DNA of 64,000 nt. Source: Telmatactis stephensoni. Taxonomy: Eukaryota; Cnidaria; Anthozoa; Actiniaria; Isophelliidae. Both the position numbers and the translations under genes were made by a program. Positions 49,001 through 62,700 of the stretch are shown here, piece by piece; positions within the stretch are counted from its first letter, which is position 1, and every line of letters starts with the position of its first letter. The stretch covers positions 1,106,501-1,170,500 of the forward strand of contig JALIZF010001914.1 of assembly GCA_029948255.1 (NCBI GenBank), written 5' to 3'. A model generated the notes under the pieces. It saw only the letters and a program-made list of their open reading frames with translations. It did no database searches and was not told the origin of the DNA.

Positions 49001-52000
49001 CGATCTAAATCAATGTGTATAGCCTAAAATCTATTTCACGGGTTAAGGGAAACCGTTCTATAATTTGTCAATAATAATTATAATACAATTAAGAATTAAG
49101 TACAGTTAGGCCCAGGTCAAACGGTCGAACTTCATATGAGCCGAACTCATTGAAACAATAGTTAATAAGGCGGTCTTCTTTGATGTAATTAGTTTTGGCT
49201 CGTGAGGTTTAAAACAGAAAGGATTATCTGTGACATCACTAAATAATCAAATAAAATAAATCTATGTAAGGTCCTTGTCGTTTTAGCACTTTAGCACGAA
49301 TTGGGGACATTAAAACGGTTTTCGTATGAGTGGGAAACTGACTTAAAGCACGTACACAGTGTGGTATGCAGGCCCGGGGGGGGGGGGACTCCCTCTCATT
49401 TAGGGCGGGGATGATCGTCGGAAATTTTAAAAAATACCCCTAAAAGATACCTGAGTCTAAAAAGGAGGGCGTGTCCGCGTACGATTTTAACCCCTAAAAG
49501 AAACCAACTACAAAATACACTTTTTTATATATTAAATCACTTTTAATAGTTCCAGAGACGTCACCTTCAAATATTTTTTGCTTGCAAAGTTTAAAAGAAT
49601 ATTGTCATAAATTCTCTGATCTATTCAGTGTTTTAATTAAGAACAGGAACTAAGAAAAAAGCATATATATGTATAGATGTATAGTGTCTTAAAAAAGGAG
49701 GCTCCATATAGTTTCTAGCGCGCGCAGATTAAAATGAGATGACGTTATTGTTAAAAGCTGTTGTTATTTTCAAAAGATACCCTAAAAGATACCAGATTAA
49801 CGGTAGGTGGGACAAAAACCTTCGTAACACCCTAAAAGATACCAGAACCATGATTTTTACCCCTAAAAGATACGACGATCATCCCCGCCCTTCGATATAT
49901 GGGAGTCCCCCCCCCCCCCCGGGACGGACGGACTGATGGATGGATACTTTATTTAAACACGATAGTTCATAGTAATGCTAGTCGACTGTGATATCGACAG
50001 TGATATAATATCACGTTCGTTAGCGATCATCATGGACGAACGGACGGACTGATGGATGGATACTTTATTTAAACACGATAGTTCATAGTAATGCTAGTCC
50101 CCCTTTAAGGTGTCTGGAAACAGTTTTTTGATCACCAACCAATAACAAATCAACGGTTTAAAAATCTCTTTCCTCTGGTCGGTTCGAAAAGATATTATAA
50201 GGCATAGTTGCTGAAAGATTGAAGTTTGAGTGTTGGGGTTGGCATGGCAATTGGCGTTAATTTATGCATAATATATAATGAACTTTATTTATATAGCGCT
50301 TATAACAAGAATTGATCTAAGCACTTCACAAAAATATCAAATGGTATTGTGAAGCCTTGAGTGATCAAGTCCAAGTACAAACCTTTGTAATACTAGTACC
50401 ATTCCAATCTTCTCTAAAATCCTTGAGCGAGCTGTACATAAAATGGTCTATGATCACCTCCAAGAAAACAAACTGCTGTCTGTATCCCAATCTGGCTTCC
50501 CACTTTTACACTCCACTTCTATCTGCCTGACACATGTAACGAATACCTTGCTGCAGGACATTGATAAAGGGATGCTCACTGGTCTGGTGTTTTTGGACCT
50601 TAGTAAAGCATTTGACACTTATTACTAAATAAATAAGTCTATCTTTTTGGCTTCAATCCTTCAGCTAAGCAATGGTCCACTGCTTATTTAACTAATCGAA
50701 TCCAAAGAGTATGCATAAATGGGGTCAGAGGATTGATTTTGGGGTCCCCCAGGGTAGCGTACTCGGCCCTCTGCTTTTTATTATGTATGTCAATGATTTG
50801 GCTACTAGAATTAGATTTTCTACTTTTGAGCTTTATGCTGATGATACGCTTCTTTATTTTCCAAGCGATAGTGCTAAGGAAATCGAATCATACCTATCTG
50901 CTGATTTAAAAAGTGTCTACTATTTGTTACTTAATGCTAAGACCAAAATTATGCTCATAGGAACTCACCAACGCCTCTCCAGAACTGGTGAGGAGTTTTC
51001 TGTCTCAGTTAAGGGCAACACTCTAGAAAGAGTAACTAAGTTTAGATACCTAGGCTTAATGATAGATAAAACCTTATCATGGAAAAGTCCTACTGAAAAG
51101 TAAAGCTTTCGGCCAAGTAAACTGAATGCTTGGAATTGTTTACTTTTTTGATGAGTAAAAGTTCAAGCGCGTTTTATTCGAAAACGCTTCCATAGAAATC
51201 TTTGAAGCTGAGTAAGAGTGCAGATCTTGATCTAGATTTTATGAAACAATAAATGCGGTTTTGTAGAAAACTCCGTAGTTTTTCCAAAACATCAGGTTTA
51301 TGCAAATCGCCATGCCGCCACTATAAATTATTGAAAATTCCGATCAAAATGATTTAAACGTAGAAAGAAACTTTAATCTATCCCTAGACTTGCTGTGGAA
51401 TATTTTTTGAAATGAGGTTTTAATTTTGCCGCGACGCATTTTGTGATCAAACAGCGGAGGTGCGCCTCTTAACACCCTACCACAGGAAGCCCATATAAAG
51501 ACCCATCAAATATCAGAAGAGGAGGAGGAGACGTGTTCTTTACTTTTAGTCTAATTTGATAGAACAGCCAAGTCGCTAACTTTGAGCACTTTTTTTCGTT
51601 TGTAGATTTGCCTTTCAATTCAACCCTGCCCTACAACCAAGGACCGTAGTTGTCTTGGGTTGTATCAGTAAAGAGGCTGACGATATTATGGTCCAGCGAA
51701 TACTGCATGTATTGATAATCGTAAGTATCATGCTCTCTTCGTTCATGCCTTTATTTGGTCGCTCAATTTTGCAAGTTGAACACCACAAGTTTGTACTTTC
51801 TCACAATATATGTTTACTCGATTATTTTGATCTTTTTTGGTACTTATTTATTTCGTTGTCTTTCGCTTCTGTTCTCCTTCTCTCTCTCCCTCTCTCTCTC
51901 TATATATTTATCGATCAAACACTTTCATGGTCTGATCAGATTGATAACATTGCCAAAAAGGTGTCGATGGGCATTAGTGCCTTAAAACAAGTTCGTCCTT

Positions 52001-52625
52001 TTGTTACATTTGACACCTTAATTATTATTTATAATGCCCTTATTTTGCCATACTTTGATTATTGTGATGTCGTATGGAGCAATTGTAATAAGGGTTTTTC
52101 TGACAGATTACAAAGATTGCAAAATCGTGCTGCCAGAGTTATCACTCAATCAGACTATGATGTTAGGTCGGTTGATATTCTTAAAAAGTTAAAATGGGAT
52201 AATCTTGAAGAAAGAAGGTTTAAGCACAAAGCCTGTGCAATGTATAAAGTATTAAATAATGGAGCACCTTCATATCTAAGCACTGATTATAATATTGTAG
52301 GAGATACTGTCAAGTATAACTTAAGGGGAGGTGATACTAAGTTAACTCTCCCTAAGGCAATGACAGACTCTCTCAAAAGAAGCTTTAGATATGAGGGTGC
52401 CAAAATTTGGAATAGTTTGCCACTTTGTGTTAGATCCTCACAATCATTTACTGAATTCAAAACGAAACTATCTAACTCCTGTAAATAGAACAGTTTGTAT
52501 ATTTTAAATATTGTAAATTAGTTTTGATTTTAACCATATTTGATCCACGGCTTCCATGGAAAGCAATTTTTTAAAGTTGATGGAACTACCGTGACTAAAT
52601 AAAGGTGATTCATTCATTCATTCAA

Positions 52626-52706
<81 letters not shown>

Positions 52707-55700
52707 CTGACTCGAAATATGTTTTCTGTCATGTTTACCTTAGGCCCTAAGTAACTACACAGACCTTGTGCTCATTGAATCATCCATCATGTGTCTTACT
52801 AGAGTACAAGCCATATTGGACAAAGTAAGTTAAAGTAAACATTCCATGTATGTGCGCTTCTAATTTTGATTATTGTAATTGTCATTAGCAAGCTAATCAC
52901 AAGTCTTCTTTAAACAGGAATCCAATTTTCACAAGGCATTTTTCTGGATGGCAGTAGCAGTATTACAGGTATTTATAAGATAACTAAGATACTACGCGCG
53001 CTCTGATTGGTTAAAGAGCGTGTTTACATGAGGCTATGTAAACACGATTGTGATGTCAGGATCTTTGGCTAGAGCAAAGTTTGTAAACAAAATATGGTTT
53101 AAAAATGTAAGAATACAAAGCGTGTATACAATTTGTCTGCGTATGTCTGTGTTTATGGTGTGAAATCCATTTCAGATCGAATGCAAGATTTTTTTTGTTG
53201 GCATGGAACATTTCGTTGGCGATCTCGTTCTTCCAAATTATGTTCAACTAACGAAATAATGAGATATAAGCAGTCTACCTACCGCTAGTGCGCTGTGGAT
53301 AATGATTTAAATCGAAGGCACCCCAGATGGGAAAATATCACACGTCAAAGTCAGTATAAGTGGTAAGAAGGACCAGAACTCCGCACTTTTGAGTTATATT
53401 GTTGGCGCTAAATACATATGTATATAAGGTGCATTAAGCAGTGGAAGTCATTACCAACACGTTACTGTGAAAATTGGAACCGATTAGGGAATTTTAGACT
53501 TGAGCGATCGTTGAATATTTAACCATCGGTTACCGGAATGTCGTAATTTTTTGCGCGAAACATTTTCAAAATTTTACATCTTACACAGCGCCCCCCAGGA
53601 AAATTGTTCAAAAATTGGCTTTTTCCATGTTTCTTACCTGCAAAACTTGAGCTTTTTTTGATCAAAACTCGTGGTCCCTCGATATGATTTCAAGCAGTCT
53701 TTACAACATGGTTCAGGCCTTGTTCCATTGTGATAAATGTGACCAAAATCAATCAAATCCTACATTTCATCATCTGCAACATTTATCTTGAAAATAATGA
53801 TCTATTTCGATATGCGGGAAGACATACAGGTTATTCCGTATGAAACAACTTTTTATACTGAAACAAAGAGTGATAAATAGCTCGCTGAACATTTGCATTT
53901 TGTCTCGAGCAAAAACGTGCTTGAAAACACGTTAATAAACATGCTTTAGATCACATGTAGGGATCACGAGCTTTGACCAAAAAAGCTCAGTTTTGCAGGT
54001 AAGAAACATGGAAAAAGCCAAATATTAAATAATTTTGGTGGGGGCGCTGTCTAAGATGTAAAGTTTTGAAAATGAATTGCAAGAATTTCGCGCGAAAAAG
54101 TACGAAATTCCAGTAAACATGGCTACTTATTCAACAATCGCTAAAGTCTAAAATTCCCGAATCGGTTTCAGTTTACACGGTAACTTGTTGGTAATATTTT
54201 CCACTGCTTAAAACACCTTATATATGAATTTAACTCAAAAGTGCGGAGTTCTGGTCCTTCTTGCCACTTTGTGCCGACTTTGACGCGTGATTTTCCCACC
54301 TGGGGTGCCTTCGATTTAAATCATTATCCACAGCGCACTAGCGGTAGGTAGACTGCTTATATGTCACTATTTTGTTAGTTGAAGATAATTTTGAAGAACG
54401 AGATCGCCAAAAGGCAAAGACTAAGGCTAATGTTTTACTTCGAAATCGCGGGGAGTGGTTGCCCAGATCTCCCGAGCCAGAGGCTCATGTATCAAGCGTT
54501 CGAAGGTGCACTCTTTACCCCCTTTCTCCATCAGTGCTCCGTTTTAAGGGTATTTAAAGTTATTTAAAGCTACACGGAAAGGAAAGAAGTCGAAACACGG
54601 ATGTGAAGTCGCTGGGGATCGAACTCGGGACCTCTCGCACTGAAGGCCGCGCACTAACCAACTGTGCCATCCTTGCTCCTTAATTTCCGCCAACGAAATG
54701 TTCCATGCCCGCCAAAAAAAGGTTTCTTGCATTCGATATGAATTAAATTTGAAACGAAAAACACTGACATGCGCAGACAAATTGTATACATGCTAGAATA
54801 CAATAATAGCAATGCAATTTTCACATTTCAATTTTCAAACACTTGTTCGACACACACACTTGCGAGTATAAGGTATTAGTGCACGATGAACAGGAGGCCC
54901 ATCACCGCTTTAAAACGAACATGAATTTTCGCACGAAATCCAATTCTAAATATAAATTGGTCTGGCAAAACGCTGCTTCTATAATGTAGTACAGTTAGAC
55001 ACTCCCAGTATAATGGGCTCATGGTTGCAGCTTTTTCTTGTCTTTTAAAATTTTCCCGCTACTTTGCCAGCCATATCTCCCTAAGTCTTACTGCTGCTAT
55101 TTTCAATGGTGAATTCAGTCTGTCGTACATGATTACGGCTTACACTGAGTGTCAATGCGTGACTTCAGCTTTCAGAGTTGTCCTTATACCCATGTGGCCT
55201 TGCGTTACTGGAACAAAGTCTCCTCACATTGGATTCCCACGGGATATTTGAAACTCAACCGGTATGTAAACCCTTACAGTAATGACGTTTCATCCCTACA
55301 CTTCAGTAGCTTCTTTTGTTGTGCTGGGTTTCACTATTGTGTTGGTATATTCTCAAAGAAGTTTTAACATTTGAATATGAAAAGAAAATTTGAAAAATGA
55401 TTATGGTAGTTTACGTATTACCAAGAGACAACTAAGCTGTCAGTATTATAGTGCTCTCATAGGGCCAAGGGTCTTTTACAAACATGTTCCGTGTTTAAAG
55501 TCGGTGGTTTTCATTAACCTGAGAAACACACTTTAGTGCATTACATACACCCTAATACACCCAAATTCTATTATGTTCTTTTGTTGTCATTCGACTATTA
55601 CACTTTAACTAATACACTTTGCTTCATGAGTTAATGAAAACCACTCTACGATTCTTCACACATATGAGGACACGAGCTGTAGGAGAATGTTTGTTTTGTG

Positions 55701-58700
55701 ACGAGTGAAATACTTGTTGTTGTTATTGTAATAATCAATGCAAAACTCGTCGCTAACTTCCCTCTTAACGACTCGCTCCATAAAAATGCCCGGTCGCTTG
55801 GCTATAAATTCATCACAATATAAGCATGTATACAATTTGTCTGCGCATGTCTGTGTTTTTGGTTTGAAATTCATTTGCATATCGAAGGCAAGAAATTATA
55901 TGTTGACACGAAACATTTGGTTAGCGAACTCGTTCTTCAAATTTATGCTCAACTACCGAAATACTGAAACAACTAAAACATTCTAAAACAGTCTACCTAC
56001 CGCAAGTGCGCTGTGGATAATGTTTTAAATCGAAGGTACCCCAGATGGGAAAATATCACGCTTCATGGCGATATATATATAAAACTGGAAGTACTTGTTT
56101 TAGGTGTGGCTTCATATCAGCAACTTTGGGTCTATGTCTCTAACACTGTGCAAGATTCCACATTGGCAAAAACCTTTTGTATCAATTTCAGATGCTCTCT
56201 TGTTTCAGATATAATGTATTCAATAGCTATAATTCTCTAAGTAGCCATTAGGGGGCGTGGCTCTCAATCAAAAATTACTCAGTATACTCTACCTTATCAG
56301 TATGCTTAACTACACCTTTTTGCATTAACATTAGATGCTCTTTTTCTTATTTCTGAGATAATTAATACCATGCCATACCAGTCGATATGCAAGTAATTGA
56401 TTTCTAGGCGTGGCTCCATCTTCAGAATTACTCAGGACATAAAGCAATGTCGATGTGCCAAATTTCATGCTTGCTACCTAAATTTGATTTTTTTTTTTCC
56501 CTTTTTTTTGTGTGTGTGTGTGCAAGCTGTCTAAAACTGATGTCGAATCTTCAAAGTGAATTGCAAGAATTTTTCTCGAACTGAATGCAAATTAATCAGC
56601 CCGATATTTCAAGATCGTCGCAACCAAAAGCGTAAATCCAAATGAATACAGACACTTGGCGTGGAAGTTATGACTTCTGTTAAAAGTTGTACATTGTAGA
56701 TGGTTTTGTACGCAAAGCGTTACCGGAAAGTATGCGATTTTTCGGCACTTTTTCCAAGTTTGGCGGGCTGATTTTGAGCAGTGATATTTTGTAATCTGCA
56801 ATATCCTTGATGAAACTAATTTAATATAGTGCTCTAGCGGTAGGTAGAGTGTTAAGTTCTCTGCATGGCGGCACTTGAACAGAATTCTTTCTAATGAGAT
56901 CGTCAAGAAAATGTTCCGTGTCAACACAATTTTTTTGCGTTCGATATGCAAATGAATTTCAAAAGAAAAATAAACGCGTGCGCAGACAAATTCTCTATAT
57001 GTTTGTGATGTATGAACAAGAAAATTGACCATCACGTGACAATTACAATTACAATTCAAAAGTCGTTTGAATCGCCCTTGAGCTATGTCACAAGTTCTAA
57101 TTTCCTAGCTAATGTCATGAGAAGTAGATTATTGTATCACAGACTATATTTAGCGTGTATACGACACGTAGCTTTATCAGTTTCTTTTCTTTTACTTTAT
57201 TTTCATTACTTTCTCAGGTCCAAAACGTTCTAATGGCCGTCAGAAAAGAACCTTTGCTTGAATTTCATTGCAAGCAAATGGACCATTTTGTAGGCGTTAG
57301 TTTCTATGGCAACTTCCACTTTGCCCTGATGGCACACCTCGTTAAAGGTAATGATTTGCACTGATAAGGAATATACTTCATGTCAGCTAGAAAATTAGAG
57401 CTCCTAGTGTATATACACCTAATTAAAGCGATGCTTGTTGGAAAATATTTAGTAAGTAAACCCCTTCTGGCAGCTGGAATATTGAAGGATAATGTCCGAG
57501 GATTAGAGATGGTCCAAAAAATGAACGTTTGGCCGAGAAGCGAAGCTTGGAGGGCAAATGAGATATTTTGAGGACCATCTATAATCCGAGGACATTATCC
57601 TTCGATATACCAGTGAGCCAGAAGGGATTTATTTATTTTATAAAGCCGGCGATACACGCTGCAATTTTTTCTTGCGCTGGCAATGCAATTGAGAAAAATT
57701 GCGTTGTCTATCATCACTCTGCAACATTCAGTACGAGCGTGCAGTGTTGCAGAGAAAAGTTCAAACAAAAAATTTGTTGTTAACCTTCCGATAAATTTTC
57801 TGTGCCATCTTTGAAAGAAAAAACAAACTCTCGGCAAAACCCATTAAAGTGCCTTTGAAAATGATTGTGATTGGCTCTTACAAATTTTATCTGTCTCTGA
57901 TTGGTTGTTTGGCTGGTAAGCTCAGCTGTTGTCATGACTTCAGTTAAACTTTTCTCACTACACAAAAGTCGAGGCGAACACAAACTTTTTTTTACAAAAT
58001 TCAGCAAAAATTCAGCAAAATTTCCTGTGATAAGGTTGAAAAATATATGATATTACTTAGAAAGCTTTGGACACCGTTCAGTAGCCATTGAAAGTAGAAA
58101 TTATAGATGTTAAAAGCCGAAAAAAGCGAATTTCCAAGCAGAGGATGGATTGACTTGCAAATTTAAACTGAGCTGACCACAGGTAGCCCAAGCTGTACAT
58201 TTGGCTGGAATTTCCAGTGAATATGAAATATTAAAAGAATGAAAAATAAAGCTTGCCAAGGAACTTACCGAGTTGTTATTTATTGTCTCTCCATGTTTGA
58301 AGCGATTCTTAGCAATATCGCGCGAGTTACAGCAATTTGAAAAATTTGCCCAATGGTCTTAATATTACTTCAATAGACAGTTTTCCTTAAAAATGTTATT
58401 CTTTCCATCTAACTTGCCTGGGAAAATGCCTATATTTGTCCATTCCTTTTTTTCGCTGGGTGGGGGATATCACTTCAAAACTGGGGGCTATCGCCTGATA
58501 TTATTCCAGCTAGAATGTACCACGTGACCTGTTTTAGGCGCACGTAAAAATTTATCGATGTGCTATAATTTATGTTAGTTGCCAATAAGAGTGTATCTGA
58601 TATACCTATATGATTAATATCCAGGTGTTTATCATCCTCAAGCCACTACTTCAGCACGATCCATTCGTATTCTAAACTTAATGTTGGACATCACCAGTAA

Positions 58701-59666
58701 ACACAAGCAAAGGTAAGGCAGAGTAAAGCTTTTTATTGGAAATATTAAAAGAAAATACTAATCGGACACTTTGATTTTGCAGTCGAGATAAGTTTGCAGT
58801 TACCAAGGAAAATCTAGCGTACCTCGCAGGTAAGAAATCGAGACCTCCAAAAAGTGAGAACAATATATGATTGACTTGTTTCTCAAAATGAATCGAGTTG
58901 ATGTGGATTTGATTCTCTTCCAGTCCTTCTCTAATGTGACTTGATATAGTCAATTGAAGAAACGTTGTCGGGTCTAAAAACATAGAAGCTGAGACCGAAA
59001 TGGTGCATGGGATGTCAATAATTATGTTCTGATATGTTCATTTAAACTGCAACCTATAAAAAACCGAAGCCAAACGGCCCGCTAACGCAGGTCCTGAACA
59101 CGCTTTTGGCATTTTGCATCGAAGGCAAAGCGTAAACGAATAAATCAGAGTATTATTATTGACATCCCAAGCACCATTTCGGTCTCAGCTTCTCTGTTCT
59201 ATGTTTTTAGACCCGACAACGTTTCTTCAATTGACTATATACGAAACCATTAAGCGAGCCATATATCAGGCTGACACATATAGTGCTTATATAAAGTTGT
59301 GTTGTTTGAATTCTGCAGCTTTAATACCAGTATCAGAAGACATCCGCAGCCGTCTAAAACCAGGTGCATCTGTCAGCACACCTGAACCTTGCCCTCTCGC
59401 TGCCAAGACAGACAGCTCACAAGAATCGTTAGTGGACAGTCGTGTGTCAATCGTTATTACTACCACAGAGTCGCCCCGATCAGATGACGTCCCTGCCGAA
59501 GGACAAGCGTTTGAATGGCCCATTCAGTGTCAACATTTGTTACTCGATCCTGGGGTTGTAAATGACAATAAAACGCAAGCTTTATTACTGACCACTTTGG
59601 TAGGTTACACACTGCACGTCCTGTTGTTATTATTACAGTCTTGAGTAATGTAGTATCGGATTCTTC

Positions 59667-59717
<51 letters not shown>

Positions 59718-62700
59718 CATATAGTTTCGTAATTTGTATATTTTTATATAATGTATAAAGAACGAGAGGGCGTTATATCGGTGTATAAAGATCCGAGCCC
59801 CGTCGAATTACTTATCAAACGTCTAGCTGTCGAATATCACATTTGACCAGAATTTCCCAGCTAGATTATTTTTGGCTTAGAAAATTCAAGTTAAAGTTAA
59901 TGCAAATTAAGAAAATTTATTCGATGCAAAGATCTACGTTAAGGTAGTGATTTCCACCGTTTTCCGTAATGAATTATTAATGAGTTTAATAAAGTTTATG
60001 GAGGGCCACCTGAAAGCTATCAGTTTGGTAATTATGCTCCCTGACTTATAAAGTTCCCTTCCCTTCCCTTCCCTTCCCTTCCCTTCCCTTCCCTTCCCTT
60101 CCCTTCCCTTCCCTTCCCTTCCCTTCCCTTCCCTTCCCTTCCCTTCCCTTCCCTTCCCTTCCCTTCCCTTCCCTTCCCTTCCCTTCCCTTCCCTTCCCTT
60201 CCCTTCCCCTTCCTTTACTCTTCTCTTCTCTTCTCGTCTCTACTCTTCTTTACTCTTCTATTCTCTTTTCTATATATTTTTCTGTCCGTCTATTGTTGGG
60301 TCGATTGGATTGTTGTACCATGCAAATGCATCCTTTTTTTCAACCAATCACAACGCGTTTGGCCTTTTTGTGACCAGCCCTCCTTTCACGACTTTCTTTT
60401 CTATGATTTTTATATCACATCTCTGCCATATATCCGCCTTTCTTCCACGCGAGAATACACTAATTATCGCCTTCAGCTCTTCAGTTGTCCCTGGCTAATG
60501 CTTTCTTCCACCAGTTGTGTGTTCTAAAGATTAATGTTGATTTGTTCTAAAAATTGTTGAATTGTTTATTCTATGTTTAGGTAATGTTGCTTGAATTCAC
60601 TACTGGCGATACAGAAGTAGGGTATCTGTACCAGTTGTTAGCTGAAGCTAGTATCATGTACCCCAAAGTGTTTCCCGTCGTGTAAGTAGATAAAATAAAA
60701 AAGTCATCTTTCAAAGCCTCAATTTCGAGCTAAATTGAAATGCTAACCTGTTGACAATAGCTTGGGCCCCAAAAGAGTGTTTTCCCTCTTTGGCTTTTTG
60801 TTTCCCCTTAGGCGTTCTGGGGGAGGGAACGCAAGGATGAAAGGAACCAAAACAACGATTCATTTTCTGGCTAAAACGAAAAAGATATTCGTTCAAAAGG
60901 CTAAACATCGAACAAACTGACTTAGTTCTTCTGCATATCCTTCTTGAGGTATCGGGGTAGTAATTTAGAAACTATTTGTGTCCAAGGAAAAGGGATGGTA
61001 ACAGAAAATTTAACATTGAATTGGTTTTTGGTTGAACACTTTGCAAGAATGAAGAACTTACGAAAATGTATAATGATGTTACCGTCACCAAACAGACCGA
61101 AAACTCAAATATGTTCGTATTTGATTAGTTACTACACTTTGGATAGTCATCTTGGTACAGTTCTTGGGCATTCTGATGACTTGGATACATTACAAGCCAT
61201 ACAAACCATCATTCATTCAGTCACAGCCAGTAGACCTGCTGATGAAAACCTCAGACACAACTTCCTGGCATGTAAGTATTCCATGCAGCGCGTCACGTGC
61301 GACAGATGCTCCTTCAGCGGCGCTATCGCCTTCAACTGTGAGATGCTGAAATTATAGACATGGATGGCTGAGTTGGTTACGGCTTGTGCTGTGTAATTGT
61401 GGAAGGAGTTGGCAGTGCACAAGGCAGATAAATCGCCGGACATACATGTACATACATACATGATTGAGACTCCCTCATCAGGGCTTTTCAGCTCAATTTA
61501 CAAATCATATAAATCAAACATAAATGGATTAAGAATCCCAACTGGCAAGGAGGCAAACAAGTTGGCTATATTACAAGCATGGCCGAGAAACTGAATTTGA
61601 ACTAATCGAAATCGGAACAAATTCAGTCTCAGCTAGTGGCCAGAGCGGGAATCGAACCTGGGACCGCCAGTTGCGAGACCAACGCTCTGACCACTCGGCC
61701 ATGCTGCCTCCAAAGGAGAATGTCTGGTTTTAAACGACTCGTACGTACGTAAAGACGAAAAAGACGACACAAAAACAATCACTCTCTGCTCTAGTGCCAT
61801 TCTCCTTTGAGTATTTGTACGACAAATTGTTCGACTAGTGTACATTTGCTGAGTGGCTTTTAGACGATGTGTCCGTCCAGATGATAAAATGGTCTCAACA
61901 AACGATCAAATAGACGTTCAAAATCAGACGATTTATCGTCCTAAAATGTACCGAAATCATTTGCTAATGAATGTAATACGAGTACCACAATTCCACAACC
62001 AGTTTGATAAAAGACTTAAAACTACTCGTATTCATGTATGTAGAACACACTCCTTCTAGTTAGTGAACAGTTTTGTGGACCATAGAACGCTGCGCTAGTA
62101 CTTTGATCTGCTATTTAGGTTTTTGTAGAATAACTGTATCAGTATCTTGTCTATAAAAACGTTTGAGACTCCTGACGCACAGGCCGTGCCGTTTTCACAG
62201 TCATACCGAAAACTTCTCTAGCAATCTCATTTGCGGACTGTCAATAACAAAGCCGGGCTTATCGATATAGCGATACACGATAACCATATCCGAGAAACCA
62301 TCGAAACCATTTCTCTCACTTTGGTAATGATGTCAGCAAGATCGAAATGTTTGTTGATATTATCGCTAAGTTTTACTGTGAAATAAAGAAAACCACTTTA
62401 ATCATAATCCGATAATTCTAAGAAATCAGTTTTCTTCATGCTTTTGTAATTCGAAGTTACTTTATGTTTTCAGCTTTTGGCTTTACTGGATTCAACCACT
62501 TCACCAAGTTTAAGGTATGATAACAGCATTCACAGGGAAATGGTAGACTTTTATAGAGTTTATTGCCCTTTCTTTTATGTATACTTTACTATCGCACAGA
62601 ACAAGCAAATTCTCAGTTTGGGAAGCGTTCTTAAGGTAATTGCGTAGAAATAAAACCGAACACAGATTTTTAATGAAATTTCGTTCAGTTCCTAAGCTTG

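Noticed and set aside
49293..49332. Candidate for the missing NF1 exon (segment starting after TTTAG and reading HELGTLKRF)
   Set aside because: It lacks the CKWLDQW-like pattern, the possible donor gives the wrong phase, and TTTTCGTATGAGTG resembles a MITE end seen elsewhere.
56592..57059. 155-codon minus-strand open frame
   Set aside because: It lies over the right end of palindromic element B; no domain recognised.
59159..59644. 161-codon open frame taken as a separate gene
   Set aside because: It is NF1 exon 69 with intronic and MITE sequence attached at both ends.
60051..60212. Possible telomere-like or CRISPR-like array
   Set aside because: The repeat unit is TTCCC without spacers; it is a plain microsatellite.
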